This document shows, piece by piece, positions 23,156 to 31,962 of a stretch of 39,340 nt of DNA. Within the stretch, counting starts at the first letter, position 1. The number at the start of each line of letters is the position of its first letter. Source of the stretch: Deltaproteobacteria bacterium (GTDB lineage: Bacteria; Desulfobacterota; GWC2-55-46); NCBI GenBank assembly GCA_016234855.1, contig JACRNO010000011.1, positions 1 to 39,340 on the forward strand. The letters run 5' to 3'. The position numbers and the translations under genes are program-made. The notes beneath the pieces were generated by a model that saw only the letters and a program-made list of their open reading frames with translations, made no database searches and was not told the origin of the DNA.

Positions 23156-25342
23156 ATGGCGGAACGCAAGGTTGACATAGTCATAAGCGCGCACGACGCG
23201 TTCACCTCGACGCTCTCAAAGGCACAGGCCGGGTTTCAGACTTTTGCGGACGGCGTGAAGGGAAAGGCCGAGCAGCTCATCAACTTGAAGACCGTCTCCA
23301 TAGCCGCGGGCGCGGCCATTGCCGGATTAGGCTACGAGATGATGAAGGCGATCGAGGCGGCCTCCGAGTCAGAAGCCGCAGAGAAGAGGCTTACGACCGC
23401 GCTCGGCTATCGTTCACAGGCGCTCATCGACCAGGCCGGAGCCTTGCAGCGGACGACCGCGTTCGAGGACGACGCCGTCGTGGGCGCACAGGCCTTAATC
23501 GCGGCTTACGTCAAGGACGAGTCCCAGATAAAGGCCGCGACAAGGGCGACGATCGCCCTTGCGGCGGCCAAGGGCATGGACTTGCAGTCGGCCGCCGAAC
23601 TCGTGGCAAAGTCCTTGGGCACGGAGACGAACGCCTTGGCCCGCCAGGGCGTGGAGGTCGAAGGCGCTGTCGGCTCGGCACAGAGGCTCGAATCCCTGAC
23701 CTCCAATATCGCACGGCTCTTCGGAGGCCAGGCCGCTGCCCAGGCCGCGACTTTTTCAGGCAAGGTGGCGCAACTGAAGAATACTTTCGGAGACTTGCAG
23801 GAGGAGATCGGCTTCGTCATCACCAAGAACGTGTTCGTCATAAAGGCCGTAGACGTCCTCAAGAAGACCTTCGAGGAACTGAGCAACACGGTCAACGCCA
23901 ATCGCCAATACCTCATGGAGCTGACCAAGTCCGGCATCTTGACGCTCGTTGACGGCATGGGCAAGGCCGTGGAGGTCATGAGGTTCTTTCACAACGGCTG
24001 GCTGGGTCTGAAGCTCGTTGGCAACGCAACCACAGTCGTGCTCGCCGATTCTTTGCGGATTATATTTGAAGGTCTTCGGATAATTCTTTCACCGCTTGAC
24101 CTGATATTCGAAGGCCTTGTCAGGCTCGGCACCATCGAGGTCAACCCGTTCGACAGGGCCGAGGCGGCCATCGGGCAGTTTCAGCTTTCTTCGAGAGACG
24201 TTACCAATGAAGTCTTGAAAGATATCGAAGCCACGAACGCGGCCTATGACAAGGCAGGGCGTCTCATCTCCGTATTCGGCGCGAAGTTACGAGAGATAAA
24301 GGTCGCGCAGGAGAGCGCCGCCACAAATCCCCCTCAGTCCCCATTTTTCAAAGGGGGAAGTTCAAAAGAGCAGGAACAGCTCTACCAGAAAATCGAAGAG
24401 AGAATATCGGCGGTCGTGCTCGCTACCGAAAGACTCGGCGCGAGCAAGGAGCGGCTCATCGAGCTTGAGACCATCGAGCTTGCGAAGGACGGCGCGGCTA
24501 TTGAGCAGATTGAAAGGTATGTCCTTGCGCGGAATCAACAGGTCGAGGCGGAAAAGCGGCTGGCCGACGAGAAAGAGCGCGTAACAGCGATTGGCAAGCT
24601 CGCCGAGTTTGAAGCACAGAATCCGTATAAGCCCACGCCCCAGAACTACGAGGGCGATTCTGAGGTCGTAAGGGCGATCGCCACTTATGACGCGAAGCTC
24701 TACGCCCTGCAGGATTACAACACGCGGGTCATACAGGAGATGATAACGGCCGGCAAGTCTCAGGCCGAGATAGAGGCCACGTTCGCGGAACTTTCGGCCG
24801 AGCAGGAGCGGAAGAAGCGCGACCTCCAGCTCGCCATGGCGGGACAGGCCTTCGGCGCAATGTCGACCATGATGCAGAACCTCTACGTGGCGACCGGGTC
24901 GAAGAACAAGGCCATGTTCAAGGCAATGAAGGCCTTCGCAATAGCCGAGACCGTGATACAGACCTACAGGGCGGCGCAGGGCGCGTATGCCGCGTTATCG
25001 AACATCCCGTATGTTGGCCCGGCGTTAGGCGTAGCCGCCGCAGCGGCCGCGCTCGCCGCGGGCATGGCGCGGGTGGCGCAGATTAGCTCGATGGAGCCGG
25101 GCGGTTCCGGCTCGATGAGCGCCGGAGGCTCGGCAGGCGGCGTTGGCTATCAACCGGGCACGCCGAGCGCCTACGCAATGCCTGAGCGCGTCTCGCAGGA
25201 CGCAAGGCCCGTGCAGAACGTGAACGTCTACATCCAGAACGGCCACGGCACCACCGAGTACTGGGGCAAGCTCGTGGAGGAAAACATCGTGCCTGCCTTG
25301 AACAGCTCGGCGGATCGCAAGGTCTACATAAACGTGGGGTGA
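23156..25342 (+). CDS. Tail tape measure protein
   Basis: A 728-residue protein, the longest in the tail region, largely helical and Ala/Glu/Lys-rich. ATG 23156 is chosen because MAERKVDIVISAHDAF begins like related tape measures; a GTG-type start at 23105 would lie inside the repeat. Hydrophobic segments occur at about 40-60, 270-320 and 600-640 (LGVAAAAAALAAGMARVA), followed by a Gly/Ser-rich tail. It sets tail length and may form a channel in the host membrane. Residues 391-401, NPPQSPFFKGG, come from a palindromic repeat inserted in frame. The ribosome site AGAGGT belongs to the upstream repeat element. Confidence 0.85.
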   Translation: MAERKVDIVISAHDAFTSTLSKAQAGFQTFADGVKGKAEQLINLKTVSIAAGAAIAGLGYEMMKAIEAASESEAAEKRLTTALGYRSQALIDQAGALQRTTAFEDDAVVGAQALIAAYVKDESQIKAATRATIALAAAKGMDLQSAAELVAKSLGTETNALARQGVEVEGAVGSAQRLESLTSNIARLFGGQAAAQAATFSGKVAQLKNTFGDLQEEIGFVITKNVFVIKAVDVLKKTFEELSNTVNANRQYLMELTKSGILTLVDGMGKAVEVMRFFHNGWLGLKLVGNATTVVLADSLRIIFEGLRIILSPLDLIFEGLVRLGTIEVNPFDRAEAAIGQFQLSSRDVTNEVLKDIEATNAAYDKAGRLISVFGAKLREIKVAQESAATNPPQSPFFKGGSSKEQEQLYQKIEERISAVVLATERLGASKERLIELETIELAKDGAAIEQIERYVLARNQQVEAEKRLADEKERVTAIGKLAEFEAQNPYKPTPQNYEGDSEVVRAIATYDAKLYALQDYNTRVIQEMITAGKSQAEIEATFAELSAEQERKKRDLQLAMAGQAFGAMSTMMQNLYVATGSKNKAMFKAMKAFAIAETVIQTYRAAQGAYAALSNIPYVGPALGVAAAAAALAAGMARVAQISSMEPGGSGSMSAGGSAGGVGYQPGTPSAYAMPERVSQDARPVQNVNVYIQNGHGTTEYWGKLVEENIVPALNSSADRKVYINVG
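24326..24360. repeat. Palindromic repeat inserted in frame in the tape measure gene
   Basis: The sequence AATCCCCCTCAGTCCCCA...TTTTTCAAAGGGGGAAG has CCCCC and GGGGG arms and is translated as NPPQSPFFKGG in an otherwise unrelated helical protein. It resembles the CCCCT/AGGGG hairpins in the intergenic cluster at 34328-34475. I recall the peptide NPPQSPFFKGG from unrelated proteins of several anaerobic bacteria, where the same DNA repeat has entered genes. Confidence 0.7.
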
Positions 25343-25345
25343 GCC

Positions 25346-26134
25346 GTGGCACAGTGGGCGAAGATAAAAATCTTTTACGCGGGACGCTCCATGCTCGGTG
25401 CGCCCGGTTCAGTCCTTACGGCCACGTCGACTGCAAACGGTTACGACGTGAAGGAAATATACAATATGCTCGAGACGACAGCATGGAAGGCCGCCAATAC
25501 CGCAAGCCCTCACTATATCTCTTTTGACGGCGGCTCCGCACCTGCCATCTATACAGCGGATTGTCTTGCCATCATCGGTCACAACATCGCATCCGCAGGC
25601 GCGCTCGTGGGCCTTCAATACTCGTTTGACGGTTTTGCAACCGAGGCCGTGGACGTCTTCCCTCAGTTCACGCCGACGAGCGACAAGGCGATCTTCAAGG
25701 AGTTCGCAAACCCCGGGGCAAAGCGTTACTGGCGGCTCGCGCTCTCGAACATGACCGCGCCTGTCTATCTCAGCGTCTGCATCTGGGGCAATGCAACCGA
25801 GCTCGACTACGCCACCGCCGGGTTCGACCCGCACGAGCAGGAGGTAAAGGCGAACGTCAGCGTGTCGGAGACCGGCTATCTCCTCGGCATACACCACAAA
25901 TATATTGAAAGGTCGATGACACTCAAGTTCGAAGACGCGGACGCAGACCTTTACGCCAAGGTCAGAGAGTGGTGGGAGGCGAATGGCCTCAAGAACTTCT
26001 TCGTGGTCTGGGAAGGCGCGAACAGTCCGGACGACGTATTTCTCATGAGGCCGGACGCCAAATTCTCAAACCCGCTCAAGGCGGGCGGGCTTTACAGGGA
26101 CATAACGATAAGCCTTAGAGGAAGAAAAGAATAG
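25346..26134 (+). CDS. Distal tail protein-like structural protein
   Basis: A 262-residue beta-rich protein directly after the tape measure, where distal tail or minor tail proteins are encoded. It contains discoidin-like or jelly-roll features in the first half (PHYISFDGGSAPAIYTADCL, then RYWRLALSNMTAPVYLSVC) and a C-terminal half with SMTLKFEDADADLYAKVREWW. The stop touches the next start directly. No named family is certain; a tail-tip ring component is the best reading. Confidence 0.55.
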   Translation: MAQWAKIKIFYAGRSMLGAPGSVLTATSTANGYDVKEIYNMLETTAWKAANTASPHYISFDGGSAPAIYTADCLAIIGHNIASAGALVGLQYSFDGFATEAVDVFPQFTPTSDKAIFKEFANPGAKRYWRLALSNMTAPVYLSVCIWGNATELDYATAGFDPHEQEVKANVSVSETGYLLGIHHKYIERSMTLKFEDADADLYAKVREWWEANGLKNFFVVWEGANSPDDVFLMRPDAKFSNPLKAGGLYRDITISLRGRKE

Positions 26135-28216
26135 ATGATTACTCTGCCATCAAAATTTGCGGCCGAAAACAAAAAGGCCGAAAACTCCCCTGCCTTCATG
26201 GCGAGGCTCGAGGACTCGGTCATCTTCAACGAGCAGACGGCATCGACTGACTGGCAGGCCAACACCGGCGCGTCGAACGTGGACTTCGCTACAATCATCG
26301 GCGACGTGACGCTCGCGTCGTTACCCATACCCAACAACTATGCGTCGAACGCATGGTCGACGCTTCATTCGAAGAGTTCGTTAGGCGTGATACTCAGCGA
26401 TAGTCTGGACTGGCAGTCATTCAAGCGCATACAAAGTCCCGGCATGACGAAAACGCTCACGACGGTTAAGGGGTATTTCAGGCGGTCGAGCGGCGGCGCA
26501 TCCGCGTCCGTGAACATCCAGTGTCAGGTCTGGACGCCGGGCAAGGGGGCGTCGTTAGGCACGGTCACGATTGCGTCTTATGCGCTCAATCAGACCGGCG
26601 AGTGGCTGACGTTCAATTTCACGTCGCAGAATATTCAGCTCTCCGACAACACGGAGTATTGGCTCAGGTGGACGGCGAGCTACGCAACGGGCTTCGGCTT
26701 GATAGAGCAGGCGTATCAAAATACTAACGTATACGCGAACGGCCAGTTCGACAGGACGGGCACGAGTCCCGGCACGAACCTCGGCGACCTTACGTTCGAA
26801 GCGACATACTCCGGGATAGTCGATAGCGCCTACTACCTCGCCCAAGGATACATCAAGACGCGGGCAATGGACATCGGACAGACGCCCACAGACGCCGGAG
26901 AGTGGAGTTTTTCGGACGTGGTGCCTGCTTATACCTCGCTCGTCTACGAGGCATGGGCATCGGACACGGGCGCGTTTGCGGGCGAGGAGACGAGCCTCGG
27001 AATTATCCAAGACGGCTACGCCATCTCTACTCTCAAGAGATTCTACATGGTCAAGGCGTCTTTCAGTAACACGAACGACGCTTACACGCCCGTGCTCCAG
27101 AGCATCAAGGCCGCCTTCCCTTTATACAAGACCTTCTCCGACAGGCCGGGCCTCGGGTACGAGCCTGCGGTAATGGGCGTGACGTCCTTGAGCGCCACCA
27201 TAGACGCGTTCCAGCCCTCGACCATAAGCCAGATAACGCTGAGACTCGCTCTTACGCAGGCGGTCTCGAACTGGCTGGCTACAAGGCACCCGAAGAACAA
27301 GCTCGTGAAGATTCTTGCCGGGTTCGAGGCAAGCGGCTTTGCGGAGGCCGACTACATCGACTACTTTCAGGGGTTGGTCGAAAGCTGGTCAATCGACGGG
27401 AACGACGTCGTTGCATTGCAGGTCAGGGACTTCAAGAAGGAGTGGTCGGCAGGCGTGCCGGACAAGTGGCAGTCGACATCGGACGACGCCGTATGGACGG
27501 CGCAACATCCGATAGACGTGATGCTTGACATCCTGAGAAACAGGGTGAACGTTCGGGATAGCAAGATTGACACAGCCTCTTTCGACGCGGTAAAGACGGC
27601 GCTTCCCGGATGGAAGGTCACGCGAACCATAAGCGGCAACCCGGAGGACGCGGCTACCCTGCTTGAGGAGCTTCGCGTGCTCACGTCATGTTACTTCATC
27701 CCGCAGGCCGACGGCAGGATACGGATAAAGCGATGGGACGGAAACGAAGCGGCCAGTGACGCGCTTACCGACGACAACACGTTCGGTCTCTCGTATGACG
27801 GCAACGGCGGCTCCCTCATAAATCGGACGTCTATCTACTTCAACTGGGACGGCACGGGAGATGACGCAAAGAACTACCTGAGCCTCGACATCGGAGTCGA
27901 CGCGGCCAGCCAGGCCGAATGGGCGGAGATAAAGACGAAGGAAATAAAAGACAAATGGACGAGGGCTGCCGAGAGCGGACAGATCGCCGCCTTGAGGGAT
28001 GCGATTCTGAACCGCTACGCCGACCCGCGCCCGGTTGTATCGCTCCAGACGGACAGGAGCAAGATATATTTGGAACTCGGCGACGTCGTGACGCTTACGA
28101 CCAAACGCGCTCCGTCAACGGACTTGTCCGGCGTGACGGAGATGCGGTTCCAGATAGTCAACAGGAACCTCGACTTCATGAAGGACGTCATAAGTTTCAA
28201 ACTGCTCGCGGTGTAA
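26135..28216 (+). CDS. Large tail tip/baseplate hub-like protein
   Basis: A 693-residue protein. The N-terminal about 250 residues are beta-sandwich and Ser/Thr-rich, with pieces like NTEYWLRWTASYATGFG that resemble carbohydrate- or receptor-binding modules. The middle contains DRPGLGYEPAVMGVTSLSATID, and the C-terminal half (about 390-690) has a hub-like pattern with VKILAGFEASGFAEADYIDYF, ILRNRVNVRDSKIDTASF and YLELGDVVTLTTKRAP. This size and position fit a tail-tip hub or attachment protein. Distinct functions of the parts are inferred. Confidence 0.55.
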   Translation: MITLPSKFAAENKKAENSPAFMARLEDSVIFNEQTASTDWQANTGASNVDFATIIGDVTLASLPIPNNYASNAWSTLHSKSSLGVILSDSLDWQSFKRIQSPGMTKTLTTVKGYFRRSSGGASASVNIQCQVWTPGKGASLGTVTIASYALNQTGEWLTFNFTSQNIQLSDNTEYWLRWTASYATGFGLIEQAYQNTNVYANGQFDRTGTSPGTNLGDLTFEATYSGIVDSAYYLAQGYIKTRAMDIGQTPTDAGEWSFSDVVPAYTSLVYEAWASDTGAFAGEETSLGIIQDGYAISTLKRFYMVKASFSNTNDAYTPVLQSIKAAFPLYKTFSDRPGLGYEPAVMGVTSLSATIDAFQPSTISQITLRLALTQAVSNWLATRHPKNKLVKILAGFEASGFAEADYIDYFQGLVESWSIDGNDVVALQVRDFKKEWSAGVPDKWQSTSDDAVWTAQHPIDVMLDILRNRVNVRDSKIDTASFDAVKTALPGWKVTRTISGNPEDAATLLEELRVLTSCYFIPQADGRIRIKRWDGNEAASDALTDDNTFGLSYDGNGGSLINRTSIYFNWDGTGDDAKNYLSLDIGVDAASQAEWAEIKTKEIKDKWTRAAESGQIAALRDAILNRYADPRPVVSLQTDRSKIYLELGDVVTLTTKRAPSTDLSGVTEMRFQIVNRNLDFMKDVISFKLLAV

Positions 28217-28226
28217 GGAGGAGAGG

Positions 28227-28418
28227 ATGGGAGAGAACGAGATAAAGGAATTGGCGAAAGCCATAGCCGAGGAACTCAAGTTTCATCAGGGTTGTCAGCT
28301 CACCAAGAGGAACGCGGTCAGGGCGGGCCTGTGGCTGTTCGGAGCGGTGCTCCTCTGGATACTCAAGGACGTGTATCTGTGGATCGTAACGCATATAACG
28401 TTTGTAGGGAGCAGATGA
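28227..28418 (+). CDS. Small single-pass membrane protein of the lysis region
   Basis: A 63-residue protein with GGAGGAGAGG before its ATG. The N-terminal half is charged (ENEIKELAKAIAEELKFHQG), and residues about 33-55 form one membrane helix (AGLWLFGAVLLWILKDVYLWIV). It lies just before the endolysin gene and may assist lysis as a second holin, spanin-like or antiholin protein; the family is not recognised. Confidence 0.65.
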   Translation: MGENEIKELAKAIAEELKFHQGCQLTKRNAVRAGLWLFGAVLLWILKDVYLWIVTHITFVGSR

Positions 28419-28419
28419 C

Positions 28420-28830
28420 ATGGACAACTTTGAAAGGTCAATCGCCTTTATCCTCAGACACGAAGGCGGCTACGTCAACGACCCACGCGATCCTGGCGGG
28501 GAGACGAACTTCGGGATATCGAAGCGGGCTTATCCGTATCTCGACATAAAGGGTCTGACCGTCGAGGACGCGAAGATCATCTACAAAAAAGACTACTGGG
28601 ACAAGGCAGGGTGCGGCGCTCTTGAATGGCCGCTCTGCCTCGTTCACTTCGACGCCTGCGTGAACCTCGGCATTGCGAGAGCGACTGAGATAAAGGCGAA
28701 GGCCTTCAACTGGACAGATTATCTTTTCCTGAGGATCGAGCATTACAACAATCTGCGAAAGCCGGAATATCTGCGCGGCTGGATAAACAGGACGCTTGAC
28801 CTGTGGAAGGAAGTAAAGAAGGAGGGCTGA
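28420..28830 (+). CDS. Endolysin, GH108-type muramidase
   Basis: A 136-residue protein matching glycoside hydrolase 108 (lysozyme) proteins: AFILRHEGGYVNDPRDPGGETNFGISKR with the catalytic Glu in HEGGY, LTVEDAKIIYKKDYWD, and FDACVNLGIARA. It cuts the glycan strands of peptidoglycan at the end of infection. No signal peptide is present, so it depends on a holin, which the next gene supplies. It is somewhat shorter than many GH108 proteins and lacks a C-terminal peptidoglycan-binding domain, but the end of the catalytic domain appears present. Confidence 0.85.
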   Translation: MDNFERSIAFILRHEGGYVNDPRDPGGETNFGISKRAYPYLDIKGLTVEDAKIIYKKDYWDKAGCGALEWPLCLVHFDACVNLGIARATEIKAKAFNWTDYLFLRIEHYNNLRKPEYLRGWINRTLDLWKEVKKEG

Positions 28831-28833
28831 GCA

Positions 28834-29259
28834 ATGGGGCTGATTGGAAGCATCTTCGGAGAAGTTGCATCAACCGGGGTGAGCGCCACGCTCAACGGCG
28901 TGGGAGACGCGGCAATAAAACTAAGAGAGGCCATCACCGGCGACCTGCCGCCTGAGAAAAAGGCAGAGCTTGAATTACGCTACGCCGAACTCGACAAGGC
29001 CATAACCGAGGCGCGCTCGAACGTCATCATGGCAGAGGCACAGGGCCATAGCTGGCTCCAGCGTAACTGGCGCCCACTACTCATGCTCGTCATCATCTGT
29101 ATCGTGGCGAACAACTACATCCTGTATCCGTATCTCTCCATCTTCACGGACAAGGTCAGAGTCCTCGACCTTCCGGATAGACTCTGGCAACTCATGGAGA
29201 TAGGCGTGGGAGGCTACATCCTCGGTAGGACTGCCGAGAAGATGAAGGGCGCGAATTAA
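28834..29259 (+). CDS. Holin of the 3TM (GTA-type) family
   Basis: A 141-residue protein. The N-terminal half is soluble (GLIGSIFGEVASTGVSATLN, then a Lys/Glu-rich helix). The signature WLQRNWRPLLML is at about 72-83, followed by a membrane helix (VIICIVANNYILYPYL) and a C-terminal hydrophobic, glycine-containing segment (MEIGVGGYILGRTAEK). This layout is typical of 3TM holins found in gene transfer agents and related phages. It would open the inner membrane for the endolysin. Confidence 0.75.
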   Translation: MGLIGSIFGEVASTGVSATLNGVGDAAIKLREAITGDLPPEKKAELELRYAELDKAITEARSNVIMAEAQGHSWLQRNWRPLLMLVIICIVANNYILYPYLSIFTDKVRVLDLPDRLWQLMEIGVGGYILGRTAEKMKGAN

Positions 29260-29265
29260 CCATAG

Positions 29266-29361
29266 TTGTCATTCCCGCAATCCTTAGGCGGGAATCCAGT
29301 GTCTTCTTCCCTTTGCCGCAAAAGACGCTGGATGCCCGATAGAAGCACTCGAGCATGACAA
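29266..29361. repeat. Interspersed palindromic repeat (ATTCCCGC type), 96 bp
   Basis: The outer ends TTGTCATTCCCG and the complement of CGAGCATGACAA form an imperfect inverted repeat. Inside, GGAATCCAGTGTCTT pairs imperfectly with AAGACGCTGGATGCC. This resembles the ATTCCCGC...GGAATCCAG repeats scattered between genes in many Proteobacteria and related groups. No gene fits here. It lies between the holin gene and the distal structural gene. Confidence 0.65.
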
Positions 29362-29419
29362 ATATTTATTGGGGCTATTTTGTAAATCCTGCTGGAGCAT
29401 AAAAGAAAGGAGAACCAAG

Positions 29420-30805
29420 ATGCCATTACGCAGACTCATCGGAACTTCGGGCAACGTCGCGGACGTGGACTCGAACGGCAACGTCAAGACCAACCTGCCC
29501 ATGAACCCGGCTCAGGCTGGCTTCGTGAACATACTCGCCGAGGGCGAAGAAATCGGGAGCGCCGGGGACGGCAGACTCGACGTGGGGCAGGACACGCTCC
29601 TCTTCGAGGACTTCATCGACGGCGCGGCAATCGACGCCATCAAGTGGCACCGCTACGCGACGACCCAGACCCTTGTCCAGTCCGGCGGGTTCCTCGTGCT
29701 CAACAACTCCAATATCAACACCGCCTCCACCGGATCGATGGTGCAGTCAATCATGTACTTCACCCAGTACGGCGAAGGCGCGGTCTACGCCAAGCTGGAC
29801 GCCCTCGTCACGCAACTGGCACTCGTTAACAACGCGACCGAGCTCGGCTTCGGCACGCTCCTCACTCAGGCCGCGACAGCCGGCCTTTCGGATTTTGTAG
29901 GCTTCAGGTGGAGGCCGGACGGGACCTTCGCATGTGAGCTATGGTGGGGCGGGGTTCAGATAGCGTCAGCCGTGGTTGCCGCGCCTTCGGCGAACGTCCT
30001 CCATGCCTTCGAGTTGAAGATGACCAAGGACGAGGCCGAGTTCGAGATAGACCACGTCGAGCTGGCAAAGATAACCGTGCCAGCGGGATACCCGTCTATC
30101 ACATCGAGCGCGAGGCTCCCGCTCCTTGCGAGGACATATAACCCGACTTTTCAGCCGTCGGGCGCAACGCAGTTGAAACTCGGCGGCTGCGTAGTGGCGC
30201 AAAAAATCTACGACACGAACAAGCTCTGGCAGACCGCGATGACCGCTATGGGCAGGGGCGCGTATCATTCGCCGATAACGGCCTTTGCCCAAACCGCTAA
30301 CCACGCCAACTCGACCAACCCGGCGTCAGCCACGCTCTCGAACACGACCGCCGGATACGCGACCCTTGGCGGCAGGTTTCAGTTCGCGGCACCCGCTGGC
30401 GCGGCGACAGACTACGCCCTATTCGCCTACCTTGTGCCTGCGGGCTATAGGCTCATGGTGACGGGCCTGAGCATTGCCTGCGTCAACACCGGCGGCCCGG
30501 TCGCAACGACCGAGACGATCCTCGACTGGGCGCTCGGAGTCAACGCCTCGGCCGTGTCCCTGGCCACAGCCGACAACTTCACGACCAACGCCTACGCCCC
30601 AAGACGAATCCCCGTCGGCATGCAGTCGTTCCTCGTCGGCGACCTTGCAGGCAAACAGGCGCAGAACGTCATGGCAAACTTCGACACGCCCCTATGCGTA
30701 AACGGCGGCAGATACCTCCACGTAATACTTCAGGTGCCCGCAGGCACCGCCACGCCCTCCGAGGTCTTCAGAGGCGACGTAATGATAAACGGATGGTTCG
30801 AATAA
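29420..30805 (+). CDS. Phage structural protein, probable distal tail or receptor-binding protein
   Basis: ATG 29420 is the likely start because AAAGGAG lies at 29406-29412; the protein then has 461 residues. The first about 60 residues are like the N-terminal attachment part of phage appendage proteins (LRRLIGTSGNVADVDSNGNV). Residues about 70-250 look like a concanavalin/laminin-type beta-sandwich (LLFEDFIDGAAIDAIKWHRY at its start), and the C-terminal about 170 residues form a second beta-rich domain ending RGDVMINGWFE. No enzymatic motif is seen. Position after the lysis genes at the end of the phage suits a fibre or adhesin gene, often variable. Confidence 0.55.
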   Translation: MPLRRLIGTSGNVADVDSNGNVKTNLPMNPAQAGFVNILAEGEEIGSAGDGRLDVGQDTLLFEDFIDGAAIDAIKWHRYATTQTLVQSGGFLVLNNSNINTASTGSMVQSIMYFTQYGEGAVYAKLDALVTQLALVNNATELGFGTLLTQAATAGLSDFVGFRWRPDGTFACELWWGGVQIASAVVAAPSANVLHAFELKMTKDEAEFEIDHVELAKITVPAGYPSITSSARLPLLARTYNPTFQPSGATQLKLGGCVVAQKIYDTNKLWQTAMTAMGRGAYHSPITAFAQTANHANSTNPASATLSNTTAGYATLGGRFQFAAPAGAATDYALFAYLVPAGYRLMVTGLSIACVNTGGPVATTETILDWALGVNASAVSLATADNFTTNAYAPRRIPVGMQSFLVGDLAGKQAQNVMANFDTPLCVNGGRYLHVILQVPAGTATPSEVFRGDVMINGWFE

Positions 30806-30815
30806 GGAGGACAAA

Positions 30816-30995
30816 ATGCAGGTGATACTCTCGGCAGGAGAACTCGGAGGAGAGATGGTGGACTGGCCCGTTGACGCAAACGGCCAGCCCTTGCCCGAAG
30901 CCGTCTTTATGGACAGCGAGGGCAGGCAGTTGAGGTATGTACTCACGGACTGGACAACCCCGGCACAAGGGGTGTTCGCGGGGGAGGCGGCGTAG
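30816..30995 (+). CDS. Small 59-residue protein at the right end of the prophage
   Basis: The ATG at 30816 has a strong AAGGAGG site (30804-30810). The product starts MQVILSAGELGGEMVDWPVD and ends in an Ala-rich TTPAQGVFAGEAA. It is coupled to the structural gene by 10 bases and is probably a chaperone or small structural partner of it. No family is recognised. Confidence 0.6.
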   Translation: MQVILSAGELGGEMVDWPVDANGQPLPEAVFMDSEGRQLRYVLTDWTTPAQGVFAGEAA

Positions 30996-31191
30996 GATTC
31001 GGGCAATGCGCTCGTAAAAACCTCAGCCGACCAGACCATGAATGATGGTAAATTCGAGTGCCGTTTTGTATTCAAAATGAAATAATTTCATTATCAATTA
31101 GGATGCTTCGATTTGGCCTCAGGAACGGCTGGGGACGGTCTGGGGACGGAAAAAACAAGGGGTTAGTTGACTAACAGTTGGGAAATAATGG
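30996..31191. other. Right prophage end and attachment region
   Basis: Between the last phage gene and ssrA there is no gene. A perfect 17-bp palindrome AATGAAAT-A-ATTTCATT (31076-31092), a direct repeat CTGGGGACGG (around 31126-31147), and TTAGT-TG-ACTAA (about 31163-31174) precede the tmRNA 3' end. These could be integrase arm or regulatory sites. The att core itself is expected within the first bases of ssrA's 3' end (31189 onward) and cannot be delimited without the left copy. Confidence 0.5.
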
Positions 31192-31541
31192 TGGAGGCGG
31201 TGGGAATCGAACCCACGTCCGAGAACGCCTATCACGGGCATCTACATGCTTAGCTTACAGTAATTGCATCTCGCCCGGTCGCAGACTGTCAGCCCGCCAC
31301 GACCCGGCCAGTCCGGTTGATCTCGCCGACAGGTCCTTCGGACGGAGCCCCTTCAGCCATCCTGCTAAGTGTCGTCCGTCAAGTCCCGCAGGAACTGACT
31401 TGAAAGACGCCGGCTGTTATTAGGCAGCCAGAGAGTAGTTGAAGTCGTTGCCGACTGTGTTTGTCTGCCTGTTTAACGAGGCGGCAGCCCTCGGCATGCT
31501 TCCCAATGACTCGGTTCGTCTCGTCGAAGCCGGTCGCCCCC
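31189..31541 (-). ncRNA. ssrA: tmRNA
   Basis: Transfer-messenger RNA read leftward, 353 bases with encoded CCA at 31189-31191. The 5' end GGGGGCG (31535-31541) pairs with GCCTCC near the 3' end to form the acceptor stem; the 3' part contains the T arm GTGGG-TTCGATT-CCCAC. The tag frame is at 31417-31452: GGC AAC GAC TTC AAC TAC TCT CTG GCT GCC followed by TAA TAA, giving tag GNDFNYSLAA. The tmRNA rescues stalled ribosomes. Its 3' end is a known phage attachment target, and here faces the prophage. Confidence 0.95.
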
Positions 31542-31962
31542 ATATGTCAAAGAACGGTCTGTACGAGACCATTTACATATACACTACCACATTTGCGCCC
31601 GGATTTGAAGTCTTTTGTTTCGGGGCGGGCTGACTGCCGTCTGCCGGATTCCGGGGTTTGGTTTGTTTATAGGGGCATATTGGCGATGGGTCTGCCAGTC
31701 ACGTCAGGGCATGGGTTAATGTGATTGAGGCCTTAGTGAAGGAGGAAGCGTGGGAAAGGAGTTCTCAAGAGGCGGGCAAATGTGACAACCGTGTCTGATT
31801 TAGACATGGATGTCGCATTCAGAGCGTTTTGGGCAATAAAGAGGCGTGTGCAATAGGCTTTTTTCGGAAAGTTGGCCTGTGTCAGTAAGACTATATATAA
31901 CAGTGGGTTGAGTGGCTCTACTGGTGTGGTTGTGAGCGTATGCCAGGATGCGTGGGCGGCAA
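31542..31962. other. Intergenic region between ssrA and the chemoreceptor gene
   Basis: No convincing gene is present. It must contain the leftward ssrA promoter, but I cannot pick a clear -35/-10 pair; TATATG-like bases near 31575 on the minus strand are the best candidate. A leftward 156-codon frame overlaps the chemoreceptor start and reads like a chance frame. Confidence 0.4.

Larger units (their letters stand above)
1..31191. mobile_element. Prophage (siphovirus-like, lambda-type head genes), left end outside window
   Basis: The interval holds a colinear phage genome: repressor, recombination and replication genes, terminase, portal, protease, capsid, tail tube, chaperones, tape measure, tail tip, endolysin and holin. 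The right border is placed at the 3' end of the tmRNA gene (31189-31541, minus strand), a common integration target. No integrase, transposase or second copy of the tmRNA 3' end is visible, so the left end should lie before position 1. Terminase large subunit and portal are both frame-broken, so the element as assembled would not package DNA. Host-type repeats at 23030-23154, 24326-24360 and 29266-29361 suggest long residence in this lineage, which is an inference. Confidence 0.75.
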
